Assembly (NCBI GenBank): GCA_964556395.1
Contig: CAZKVR010000004.1
Span: forward strand, 1 to 64,000
Source of the DNA: WJKR01 sp964556395
GTDB taxonomy: Archaea > Nanobdellota > Nanobdellia > Woesearchaeales > WJKR01
Length of the DNA: 64,000 nucleotides
Reading direction: 5' to 3'
The position numbers were made by a program, and so were the translations under genes. Under the pieces are notes generated by a model. It searched no databases. It was not told the origin of the DNA and worked only from the letters and a program-made list of their open reading frames with translations. Positions 52,171-59,896 of the stretch are shown here, piece after piece (position 1 is the stretch's first letter; each line of letters begins with the position of its first letter).

Positions 52171-52325
52171 GATTGATGATGGTTGACGGGTGGAAGACCA
52201 CACATCTTTCATCACCAACTAGTGATACTGTATGTGGAAGCTTCTATTTAAATGTTTCGGTTATTTAGCACTAATGAGTGACAAAAAAAGGAAATGTTAT
52301 AAATTCCTGGCACCCACCCCCACCC

Positions 52326-53102
52326 GTGACAACCCAAGAAGAGCTCGAGACACTCACCAAACAAACCCTCACCAGACTCGCCCAAGACATCTTCCAGGTA
52401 GAAAGACCCCCAAACCCGATCGTGAAGTACGACCCCCACACAGAGTACCCAAACCACCACGAAGGCACCATCACCTACAACACCCCCAACCCGAAAGCGA
52501 TCTACGAGGAGACCGCACACTACCTCCACGAACACCACAAGAGAGAAAAGACCAAAGGACTCGACACCCTCACAAGATTCTTCAGAAGGACCAACGAGGA
52601 AGCACTCGGCTACTTCAGCAGGCACTTCTCAAGACAAGAAAGCAAGGACACCCTGGCTGACGCGCTCGAACACCCCGAACCACACCCCTTCTCGACGAGC
52701 CTCGCCAAAGACATCCACGAGAGCATCACCACCATCATCTCAGCGGCAGACCAGAAAGACTACGCCACAGCCACAGGCCCCAAGACCCGGAAAGCCATCG
52801 ACGACTACCTCAACCCACACACCAGACCGAGAGCGCCACCCGAAGCCCACATGAACCTCGCGCTCCCCCGAGAACTCTCACGACACACCCCAACCATCAT
52901 GGCAACCCTCAAAGACCTCAAGACCTACAGCAAAGCCATACACCTCCTCGGCTACCAGCTCGGAGACGACCTCCACACATACTATGAAGAATCACCAGAT
53001 CAGGCCAGGAAGCTCGCCAGGAAGATGCTCACCGCAACCGAGAAAGACTCCATCAAGACAGTACTCGAAGCCAGCAAAGAAATCTACAGCCGGAAGCGCT
53101 AA
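52326..53102 (+). CDS. Uncharacterised helical protein, 258 residues
   Basis: No family recognised. The GTG start at 52326 is chosen because ttataaat at 52298-52305 lies 21-28 bases upstream, giving a leaderless message; the frame itself is open from 52278. The protein is rich in Thr, His and Pro. EETAHYLHEHHKRE near residue 65 has a His/Glu cluster that could bind metal. It is predicted soluble. Its 3' end overlaps the convergent ligase gene by 4 bases. Confidence 0.5.
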   Translation: MTTQEELETLTKQTLTRLAQDIFQVERPPNPIVKYDPHTEYPNHHEGTITYNTPNPKAIYEETAHYLHEHHKREKTKGLDTLTRFFRRTNEEALGYFSRHFSRQESKDTLADALEHPEPHPFSTSLAKDIHESITTIISAADQKDYATATGPKTRKAIDDYLNPHTRPRAPPEAHMNLALPRELSRHTPTIMATLKDLKTYSKAIHLLGYQLGDDLHTYYEESPDQARKLARKMLTATEKDSIKTVLEASKEIYSRKR

Positions 53103-54856
53103 CGCCCGCCGCGCTGCTTACGATACGCAGCCTCGACCATGGACAACGTCGTCATATCATCCAAACCCCTATCATCACGGAGCTGGACGAACCGAGGGAA
53201 ACGCAACGCAAAACCCGAAGAATACGAAGGGCTCTTCTGGATCTCCTCGAACCGGACCTCGACGACGACCTCAGGCCGCACCGACACCTCACGACCCTCA
53301 GTAGACGTGATGAGAGGCTTGAGACGGTCGGTGACCTCCTGGAACGTGATGCCATCCTCGGCAGCGTCCGCCTTCTCCTTGATGCCCGTCCCGAACCGAC
53401 CAACCGTCACCAACTCCTCGTCGTGGTCGTCCCAGCAAGCCACGGTGAAAGACGTCAACCACCCGGAACGCTTGCCAGTCCCCCACTCAGCCCCGACGAT
53501 GGCGAGGTCGAACGTGTCCAAGGAAGGCTTGAGCTTGAGCATGGTGCCGACACGGCTGCCAGGACGATAGACGCCGTCGAGGTTCTTCACCATCACCCCC
53601 TCGTTGCCTGCGTCGAGAGACTCCTTGTAGAACCGCTCAGCCACCTGGGATTTCTCGACGGACTCGTGACGGGCGAGGACGAGGGAGCGAGACTTCTCAT
53701 CGACGATGGACTTCAAGAAAGACCAACGGTCGCGCAACGGCTTCTCCAGATACTCAGAACCGTCATGGTAGAGGACGTCGAACACCGCCACCTCGACGGG
53801 AAGCTTCTTCTCCAAGGTGGCGATGTCATACTTCCGCCTGATACGCTGGCTGACCTCCTGGAACGGACGGTACGAGCCGGAGGACGGGTCGTAGCCGACG
53901 GCCTCGGCATCGAGTATGAACTCACCACCCTTCACGTGCTTCCGGACAGCCCTCACCACGTCGGGAAACTGGGCCGTCACCTCCTCCAAGCGACGAGTGA
54001 ACAGCCGCACGGAGCCATCCTCGAGCCCGTGCACCTGGAGACGAAAGCCATCGTACTTATATTCTATAGCGCAAGGAGTGCCGACCTTCTCGAAAGCCTC
54101 GTCGAAGCCGTCAGCCTTCTGGGCGAGCATGACCTTCAAAGGCTTGCCAGGCTCGATAGAGACCCTTTTCAGGCCGTCAAGACCCTTCTCCTTGGCGATC
54201 TTAGCGACCTTGCCGAAATCGTTGGAACGGTCGAGCGCCGCCTGGACCGCCGCGAGAGCGTCATCATACGTCTCACGAGCCTCACCCTCCAACGCCTCGT
54301 CAGGGCTCCGGTCGACGAGGAACGCCCACACCAACGAATCCCTAAGAGTCCCTTCAGCCACACCGACGCGGAGGTCTCCGATGACACTCCTGACGACGTA
54401 CCGGGCCTCGACGCCACGGGCGCTGGACAACAACTGGGCGACGAGCTTCACCTTGAGGTCCTGGGCCCCCTTGCCCTCAGACGCCGCCACCTTACGCAAG
54501 TTATCGAAAACCCGAGCGACGGAGAGGTCCTCAGCAGTGAGGGTGGCCTGCGTCTTGCCAGCCACCAACTTCTCAGCCACCTTGCCGATATCCCCCAATT
54601 CACGCCACTCATCAACCACCCGCCTCTCAGAGGCGCCGGAAGAAGTGGAGATGGCCTTGACCACCAGCTTCTCAGAAAGCCCGAGGACGCGCTTGTCCCA
54701 CAACGGGAAGACGCGACCCTGGAGCAAGAGGATGACCTGTTCCAAGTCATCAGCAGACGTCTGTCTCAGGAAGTCGGCGATGAGCCTAGTCTTCTCCAAA
54801 CGCTTCGGCGTGGACTCCAACGACTCGTACAAGCCAGCCAACTCCTTGTATAACAT
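53099..54856 (-). CDS. lig: ATP-dependent DNA ligase
   Basis: 585 residues, usual for archaeal LigI-type enzymes. The N-terminal DNA-binding domain is followed by motif I EYKYDGFRLQVH with AMP-accepting K267, then FILDAEAVGYD, GNEGVMVKN and MLKLK motifs and the OB domain ending near VSVRPEVVVEVRFEEIQKS. It seals nicks in replication and repair. A TATA box at 54879-54887 supports the ATG at 54856. It is divergent from orc1/cdc6. Confidence 0.95.
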   Translation of the reverse strand: MLYKELAGLYESLESTPKRLEKTRLIADFLRQTSADDLEQVILLLQGRVFPLWDKRVLGLSEKLVVKAISTSSGASERRVVDEWRELGDIGKVAEKLVAGKTQATLTAEDLSVARVFDNLRKVAASEGKGAQDLKVKLVAQLLSSARGVEARYVVRSVIGDLRVGVAEGTLRDSLVWAFLVDRSPDEALEGEARETYDDALAAVQAALDRSNDFGKVAKIAKEKGLDGLKRVSIEPGKPLKVMLAQKADGFDEAFEKVGTPCAIEYKYDGFRLQVHGLEDGSVRLFTRRLEEVTAQFPDVVRAVRKHVKGGEFILDAEAVGYDPSSGSYRPFQEVSQRIRRKYDIATLEKKLPVEVAVFDVLYHDGSEYLEKPLRDRWSFLKSIVDEKSRSLVLARHESVEKSQVAERFYKESLDAGNEGVMVKNLDGVYRPGSRVGTMLKLKPSLDTFDLAIVGAEWGTGKRSGWLTSFTVACWDDHDEELVTVGRFGTGIKEKADAAEDGITFQEVTDRLKPLITSTEGREVSVRPEVVVEVRFEEIQKSPSYSSGFALRFPRFVQLRDDRGLDDMTTLSMVEAAYRKQRGGR

Positions 54857-54961
54857 ACTGCAGGCGGAGAGCGGAGAGTATAAAATACTTTTCCCAAAAA
54901 CCAGAAGCCGTCCGGCAAGACGACACAAACTATATAAAACACAGCCCCGTCCACGAGAGCC
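54857..54961. promoter_or_regulatory. Divergent leaderless promoters, ligase / orc1-cdc6
   Basis: The leftward TATA box tataaaata (plus-strand reading) is at 54879-54887. The rightward tatataaa is at 54931-54938. Both are 23-31 bases from their start codons. I see no origin-recognition box in these 105 bases. Confidence 0.65.
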
Positions 54962-56029
54962 ATGGGATTGTTCGAGGACGTCCTCAAAGGCGACGAGTCG
55001 CTCATCAGGAACGAGAACGCGCTGGACTACGAGTTCCTACCCAAGATACTGCCTTACAGGGAGCAAGAGCAGAAATACCTGGCGACATGCATCAAGCCAT
55101 TGTTCCAGAAACGGTCCGGCAGGAACCTCCTCATCCACGGACCCCCAGGCATCGGCAAGACCGCGGCGACAAGGTTCGTCCTGAGAGAGCTGGAAGAAGA
55201 GACCGACGACATCCACCCAGTCTACGTGAACTGCTGGCAGCACAACACGACGTACAAAGTACTCTTGGAAATCTGCGAGCAGGTCGGCTACAAGTTCACC
55301 CAGAACAAGAAGACGACGGAACTCTACGACGTCGTCCAGAGAATAGTGAATAAAGGGGCAGCAGTCTTCGTCCTCGACGAGATCGACAAGGCGGAAGACT
55401 TCGACTTCCTCTACTTCATACTCGAAGAGGTGTTCCACAAGGCGATATTCCTCCTCACCAACTACAAGAGCTGGCTCGTGGAACTGGACGAGCGGATCAA
55501 GAGCCGGCTCACGCCCGAGATGATCGAGTTCAAACAATACACCGAGACCGAGACGAGAGGCATCCTGAAAGAACGACTGGACTACGCCTTCGCACCAGGC
55601 GCGTGGGAGGACAAGGCCTTGGAGATGGTGGTCCAGAAGACAGCCAGCCTGAAAGACATACGGTCAGGACTCTTCCTCATGCGGGAAGCGGCACTCCAGG
55701 CGGAAGACCAGAGCAAGAAAAGAATCCAACCAGAAGACGTGGAGAAGGCCATCAAGAAGCTCGACGACTTCACCGTCAAGAACTCTGCAGAGCTCGCGGC
55801 GGACGAGCAACTCATCCTCAAGACCATCAAAGCCAACCCTGAAAGCAGGATCGGAGAGGTCTACAAGCAGTACAAGAAAGCAGGCGGGGCGGCGAGCTAC
55901 AAGACCTTCCAACGAAAGATAAAAAAACTGGAGGAAGGCAAGTTCATCAGCGCGGAGAAGACGATGGGAGGCACGGAAGGCAACACGACCATCATCCGCC
56001 AAGGGAGCAAGAAGCTCACAGACTACTAG
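54962..56029 (+). CDS. cdc6: Orc1/Cdc6 replication initiator
   Basis: 355 residues. Walker A GPPGIGKTAATR near residues 60-71, Walker B VFVLDEIDKAED, sensor LLTNYKSW and a C-terminal winged helix (SRIGEVYKQYKKAGGAASYK). These proteins bind archaeal origins and load the MCM helicase. Origins are often next to this gene; two CCACTGGACA repeats lie just downstream. It is divergent from the ligase gene. Confidence 0.93.
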   Translation: MGLFEDVLKGDESLIRNENALDYEFLPKILPYREQEQKYLATCIKPLFQKRSGRNLLIHGPPGIGKTAATRFVLRELEEETDDIHPVYVNCWQHNTTYKVLLEICEQVGYKFTQNKKTTELYDVVQRIVNKGAAVFVLDEIDKAEDFDFLYFILEEVFHKAIFLLTNYKSWLVELDERIKSRLTPEMIEFKQYTETETRGILKERLDYAFAPGAWEDKALEMVVQKTASLKDIRSGLFLMREAALQAEDQSKKRIQPEDVEKAIKKLDDFTVKNSAELAADEQLILKTIKANPESRIGEVYKQYKKAGGAASYKTFQRKIKKLEEGKFISAEKTMGGTEGNTTIIRQGSKKLTDY

Positions 56030-56218
56030 CCGAACAGATTCTAGGTCCTGAGACCACTGGACACATATTTTCACCACGAACGAAGCGCTGAGACAGCCCC
56101 AGAACAACCCTCACCCCAGCACAACACTTCTACCGCCCAAATTCTCACACCCACTGGACAACCGCCGTCGCCGACTATAAAAACCACTACGATAATGACA
56201 GGGGTAGAGGTGATACGG
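56030..56218. other. Region after cdc6 with two CCACTGGACA repeats
   Basis: 189 bases without a gene. CCACTGGACA occurs at 56054-56063 and again at 56151-56160 in the same direction; its core CCACTGGA equals eight bases of the TCCACTGGA centre of archaeal origin-recognition boxes. The right end carries a TATA box (ctataaaa near 56175-56182) and GAGGTGAT for the micro-ORF operon. Confidence 0.35.
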
Positions 56219-56347
56219 ATGCATAACGACCCCGCATACATCAAGGACGTGACGTTCAACCAGATACGCATGCTCACGCAAGCCAGCCAAGCACGGCTGG
56301 AGAGCTTCGACCGGCAGTTCAGCGGCTGCATGGAGGTGATGGCATGA
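56219..56347 (+). CDS. Micro-ORF 1, 42-residue protein
   Basis: The product begins MHNDPAYIKDVTFNQIRMLT and ends CMEVMA; the middle is a probable helix with Arg/Gln. AGAGGTGAT stands 5 bases before the ATG, and a TATA box about 40 bases upstream gives a short leader. It overlaps micro-ORF 2 by ATGA. No homolog recognised. Confidence 0.5.
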   Translation: MHNDPAYIKDVTFNQIRMLTQASQARLESFDRQFSGCMEVMA

Positions 56348-56475
56348 GACTGCACGACGAGGACGGGCGGTACACGTACTACGCCGAGCAAGTCGCGACG
56401 TTCATGGCGCAGCACGACCTGATAGGAGAGGACGAGAAGTCAGAATTCGCACAGTACATCAGGGGGTGCGCCTAA
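56344..56475 (+). CDS. Micro-ORF 2, 43-residue protein
   Basis: The product begins MRLHDEDGRYTYYAEQVATF and is acidic in its second half (LIGEDEKSEFAQYIRGCA). A start overlapping the previous stop and GAGGTGATGG upstream support translation. It is probably one or two helices. Function unknown. Confidence 0.5.
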   Translation: MRLHDEDGRYTYYAEQVATFMAQHDLIGEDEKSEFAQYIRGCA

Positions 56476-56476
56476 G

Positions 56477-56611
56477 ATGAGGTTCAAGAAACGAGAGGAC
56501 GAATTCATGAGCTGGGAGGACTACGCGCGGCGGAAAGCCATGCTCGAACTGCACGACTGGCAGCAAGCGACGAGGAGGCAGACGCTCAGGAACATGGCCA
56601 CCGAAGCGTGA
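56477..56611 (+). CDS. Micro-ORF 3, 44-residue protein
   Basis: The product begins MRFKKREDEFMSWEDYARRK and continues as a basic helix with many Arg. It starts one base after micro-ORF 2 ends. The strongly basic character suggests nucleic-acid contact, which is only inference. The downstream YrdC gene has its own TATA box. Confidence 0.5.
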   Translation: MRFKKREDEFMSWEDYARRKAMLELHDWQQATRRQTLRNMATEA

Positions 56612-56652
56612 AAGCACTACTTTTTTATATCACTCCACCTTCCCCGGAAACC

Positions 56653-57249
56653 ATGAGGGTGCTCAACAAAGAGGAACTGGAACAAGACAAGCCGAAAATT
56701 CTCAAAAGCCTCAAGAAAAGCGTGTTCATCTACCCGACGGACAGCATCTACGGGCTCGGCTGCGACGCCACCAACCCAGACCTCGTCCAGCAAGTCCGTG
56801 AAGCGAAGAACAGCACCCTCCAACCATTCAGCGTCATCGCACCGAGCAAGGAATGGATCCTAGAACACTGCGAAGTCCCGCCGCACGCCAAGGACTGGGT
56901 GGACCAGCTGGGAAGCCTGGTCGAGATCGACGGCGAGCCGAAAGCGGTCAGCCTCATCCTCAAGCTCAAGAACAAGGACGCGGTCGCGCCGAACGTGACG
57001 CAAGGCAAGGAGACCCTCTCGGTCAGGATACCGGATCACTGGTTCAGCGACGTCGTCGCAGAGATGGGCATACCCGTCATCACGACATCCGCCAACCCCA
57101 CCGGCGGCGACTTCATGACGAACAAGGACAACCTCCACCCACGCGTGAAGAAGCACGCGGAGTACTGCATCTACGAAGGCGAGAAAGAAGGAAACCCCTC
57201 AACCCTCGTACACCTCCACCAGGAAGCGGTGGACATCAAGCAGCGGTGA
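56653..57249 (+). CDS. Single-domain YrdC/Sua5-family protein
   Basis: 198 residues. KSVFIYPTDSIYGLGCDATN, QPFSVIAPSKEWI, LILKLKNKDAVAPNV and PVITTSANPTGGDFM match the YrdC fold, but the sequence differs clearly from the two-domain protein at 40-41 kb. It may be a second threonylcarbamoyl-AMP synthase or an RNA-binding relative. A TATA box at 56622-56630 is 23-31 bases before the ATG at 56653. Confidence 0.82.
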   Translation: MRVLNKEELEQDKPKILKSLKKSVFIYPTDSIYGLGCDATNPDLVQQVREAKNSTLQPFSVIAPSKEWILEHCEVPPHAKDWVDQLGSLVEIDGEPKAVSLILKLKNKDAVAPNVTQGKETLSVRIPDHWFSDVVAEMGIPVITTSANPTGGDFMTNKDNLHPRVKKHAEYCIYEGEKEGNPSTLVHLHQEAVDIKQR

Positions 57250-57268
57250 AACGACCACGAACAGCAAA

Positions 57269-57673
57269 ATGAGCTGCGAAAGGCCCCACGTCGGCATCGG
57301 AGTCCTCATCACGGACGAAGAAGGACGAGTCCTCATGATACGACGGCAAGGAAGCCACGGCGAAGGCACGTGGAGCTTCCCCGGCGGCAAGCTCGAAACA
57401 GGAGAACGATGGGAGGACTGCGCCAAGCGCGAAACGAGAGAGGAAGTCCGCCTCGACATCGACGGCGTGGAATACATGACGGCGACGAACGACGTCTTCC
57501 CGGAAGGGCCGCACTACATCACCCTCTTCGTCAAAGCCAACGAGTTCTCAGGAACACCAAGCATCGGAGAACCCGACAAGGCGACAGACATAGGATGGTT
57601 CCACTGGGACGAACTGCCAGAACAAGTGTTCCTACCCATCAGGAACCTCAAGGAACAAGGATTCAACCCTTGA
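57269..57673 (+). CDS. Nudix hydrolase
   Basis: 134 residues. The Nudix box begins GGKLETGERWEDCAKRETRE and ends EV, with the catalytic Glu pair in place. GIGVLITDEEGRVLMIRRQG before it and WFHWDELPE after it are like 8-oxo-dGTP or nucleotide-cleaning enzymes (MutT, NUDT15 type). The substrate is not certain. The 3' end overlaps the convergent rtcB gene by 11 bases. Confidence 0.88.
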   Translation: MSCERPHVGIGVLITDEEGRVLMIRRQGSHGEGTWSFPGGKLETGERWEDCAKRETREEVRLDIDGVEYMTATNDVFPEGPHYITLFVKANEFSGTPSIGEPDKATDIGWFHWDELPEQVFLPIRNLKEQGFNP

Positions 57674-59093
57674 CCACACCGAGCGGGACGACCTTGACGA
57701 CGAGGTTGCCGATGCCAGCGTCGTGAGACACCTTGACCACCTCGTCGACATCCTTGTAAGCCTTAGGAGCCTCCTCGGACACGCCACGCCACGAAGCCGC
57801 CTTGACGTAGATCTTCTTCTCCTCGAGCTCGCGACGGACGTCCTCGCCACGCCAGCTCTGATTGGCCTGCTTGCGAGACATGAGACGTCCGGCGCCGTGA
57901 GCCGTACTCCCGAACGACTCAGCCATCCCCTTCTCGGTACCGACGAGGACGTACGAAGAAGTACCCATCGAACCAGGGATGAGGATAGGCTGACCCACAT
58001 CACGGTACGCCTCGGGCACGTCAAGGTGGCCGGGCGGGAACGCCCTCGTCGCACCCTTACGGTGCACCCACACCTTCCGCTTCTCGCCATCGATGACGTG
58101 CTCCTCCAACTTGGCGATGTTATGAGCCACGTCATACATCGTCCGGACCTCGGTCTCAGCGCCGAAGACCTCCTGCAACCCCTCACGAACCCAATGCCCT
58201 ATCATGTGGCGGTTCGCCCAAGCGAAGTTGGCGGCGGCGCACATCGCGGCGAAGTAATCCGACGCGAGCTGGCTCTTGGCAGGCGCGTAGATGAGGTCCT
58301 TCTCGGGCAGCTCCGCCATGACCTCAGGGAACGACTCCTCCATGCGACGGAGGTAGTCGGAACACACCTGGTGGCCGAGGCCACGGGAGCCGCAGTGGAT
58401 CATGACGACGACCTGGTCCTTACGGGTGAAGCCGAACGCCTTCGCAGTAGCCTCGTCGAAGACCTCCTCGACGGTCTGGACCTCGAGGAAATGGTTGCCG
58501 GCACCGAGAGTGCCGAGCTGTTTGCGGCCACGAGCCTTCGCCCGTGGCGAGACCTTGCGCGGATCCGACAACCCCTCGAGAGAGCCGTTCTCCTCGCAAT
58601 GCTCGAGGTCATCCACAACGCCATACCCTTGGGAGACGCACCACGAAGCCCCCTTGCGGAGGACCTCGTCGACCTGGGAGTCATTGAGCCGGAGCCGGGA
58701 CTGGCCGCCCACACCGGACGGGACCTTCTCGAACAAGACGTCGAGGAGCTCCCGGATACGCGGCTCGACGTCACTCCGCGTCAAGTCCGTCGTGAGGAGC
58801 CGTACGCCGCAGTTGATGTCGAAGCCGATACCGCCCGGGCTGATACACCCCTCCTCGGCGTCGATGGCGGCGACGCCGCCGATGCTGAAGCCGTAGCCCT
58901 GGTGGGCGTCAGGCATCATGATACTCTTGCCGTAGATACCCGGGAGGCACGCCACGTTGACGCCCTGCTGGAGGGAGTTGTCCTGCCGCATCTTCTCGAT
59001 GAGAGGCTCGGAAGCGAAGATCTTGACAGGGACTTTCATCTTGCCGTTCTTGGGAATCTCGTAGGAATAATCGTTCAATTTGCGGACGTCCAT
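57663..59093 (-). CDS. rtcB: RNA-splicing ligase RtcB
   Basis: 476 residues. GFDINCGVRLL supplies the Mn-binding Cys, GNHFLEVQ and MIHCGSRGLGHQ the further ligands, and FGSTAHGAGRLMSRKQA the His that carries GMP. It joins tRNA exon halves and repairs RNA ends. The ATG at 59093 is chosen; a GTG three codons earlier (59102) is possible, with a TATA at 59125-59134. Archease is encoded just upstream. Confidence 0.95.
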   Translation of the reverse strand: MDVRKLNDYSYEIPKNGKMKVPVKIFASEPLIEKMRQDNSLQQGVNVACLPGIYGKSIMMPDAHQGYGFSIGGVAAIDAEEGCISPGGIGFDINCGVRLLTTDLTRSDVEPRIRELLDVLFEKVPSGVGGQSRLRLNDSQVDEVLRKGASWCVSQGYGVVDDLEHCEENGSLEGLSDPRKVSPRAKARGRKQLGTLGAGNHFLEVQTVEEVFDEATAKAFGFTRKDQVVVMIHCGSRGLGHQVCSDYLRRMEESFPEVMAELPEKDLIYAPAKSQLASDYFAAMCAAANFAWANRHMIGHWVREGLQEVFGAETEVRTMYDVAHNIAKLEEHVIDGEKRKVWVHRKGATRAFPPGHLDVPEAYRDVGQPILIPGSMGTSSYVLVGTEKGMAESFGSTAHGAGRLMSRKQANQSWRGEDVRRELEEKKIYVKAASWRGVSEEAPKAYKDVDEVVKVSHDAGIGNLVVKVVPLGVVKG

Positions 59094-59140
59094 GATATGC
59101 ACCGAGGAGGACGAACATGAAGGCGTTTAAATATGTTTCT

Positions 59141-59566
59141 TCAGATGTCGAGGACTGCCTGGATGAAGAACACCCCACCCTCCTCGCCGAGCAGCATCTC
59201 ATGATAGGTGGGAGCCTTGATGTCACCCTCCACCTCGTAAGACGAGATGTCAGCATCCCCCTGCAACGTCACGGAAGCCTCCAAGGACCCGTCCTTCTCA
59301 GACACGGACAACGACGACACCTCACGGCACAGGAACCCCTCGGTATCCAGCAAGAACAACAACTCCTCGAACACGTCGTACACCAAGGACTCCCGCTTGG
59401 ACGACGAGACGGTGAACGACCGCTCAGACCTCGAAGCAACCTTCTCCGTATCCGTGATGACGTTGTAGACGGCCAGGACGGCGTTGGACAACGCCTCCTC
59501 GAAATCCTTGCCGTAAGCCCGGAACATGACGTCAGCCGTGTGGTCGAAGTACTCGAAACGCTCCAT
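59141..59566 (-). CDS. Archease, RtcB activator
   Basis: 141 residues. FEYFDHTADVMFRAYGKDFE, a central ESLVYDVFEELLFLLDTEGF and GDIKAPTYHEMLLGE match the family, including Asp and His residues used for metal binding. Archease speeds guanylation of RtcB and lets it work repeatedly. The two genes are 47 bases apart on the same strand, although rtcB also has its own TATA box. Confidence 0.93.
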   Translation of the reverse strand: MERFEYFDHTADVMFRAYGKDFEEALSNAVLAVYNVITDTEKVASRSERSFTVSSSKRESLVYDVFEELLFLLDTEGFLCREVSSLSVSEKDGSLEASVTLQGDADISSYEVEGDIKAPTYHEMLLGEEGGVFFIQAVLDI

Positions 59567-59602
59567 AAGAGAGAAGAGGAAGAGAGGGAAATAAAAAGGT
59601 AT

Positions 59603-59896
59603 CTAGTAAGGCACGATCTCGATACGCTCCGGAGAGCCATCACCGGAATCCTCGGGAGAACGGTCATCAGACCCCTCAGAAGAGGACTCCTGCGAAGAGG
59701 GACCGGAAGACTGGCCGTCATTGCCGAACATGCCGAAAAGCCCCGGCTGCGGCGCAGGCTCGGAAGAAGGCTGGCCGGAAGAGCCCACACCCACCCCTGA
59801 CGAGTCAGAGTAACCCTCCAAGAAACCTTTCAAGAACTCGACAGCCCTACGGATGTCATCCTTCGAATCCCGCTTCGTATCAATCGTGATCTCCAT
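59603..59896 (-). CDS. Small protein with helical head and Ser/Gly/Pro-rich disordered tail
   Basis: 97 residues. MEITIDTKRDSKDDIRRAVE then FLKGFLEGY is a beta-helix head; residues about 33-97 are Ser/Gly/Pro/Asp-rich and likely disordered, with LFGMFG in the middle. The ATG at 59896 overlaps the end of the radical SAM gene by 17 bases. Function unknown; co-expression with the radical SAM protein is likely. Confidence 0.6.
   Translation of the reverse strand: MEITIDTKRDSKDDIRRAVEFLKGFLEGYSDSSGVGVGSSGQPSSEPAPQPGLFGMFGNDGQSSGPSSQESSSEGSDDRSPEDSGDGSPERIEIVPY

Larger units (their letters stand above)
51859..52325. other. 467-base divergent intergenic region holding elements C and D
   Basis: No convincing gene. 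A symmetric TATA-like atttaaat at 52246-52253 could fire both ways. Leftward RNA from it would begin near 52220 and contain elements D then C. The rightward gene has a closer box (ttataaat) at 52298-52305. Near 51890-51940 there are four related sequences built on ggaac (ctggaacag, caggaacg, tggaacg), a possible regulator site upstream of the winged-helix gene at 51858. Confidence 0.45.

Noticed and set aside
51859..52218. 119-codon minus-strand frame through elements C and D
   Set aside because: Its translation follows the hairpin sequences and is rich in Pro, His, Ser and Cys without a domain; the RNA/DNA structure explains the region better.
51960..52230. RNase P or SRP RNA at elements C/D
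   Set aside because: The length would fit, but the conserved P4 and cluster IV sequences of RNase P and the S-domain bases of SRP RNA are not visible on either strand.
53423..54853. 476-codon plus-strand frame opposite the ligase gene
   Set aside because: It is the antisense shadow of the DNA ligase, which has every ligase motif; the shadow shows no family pattern and high-GC DNA often keeps such frames open.
57723..59120. 465-codon plus-strand frame opposite rtcB
   Set aside because: Antisense shadow of RtcB; no start signal and a low-complexity, Arg/Leu/Asp-rich translation.
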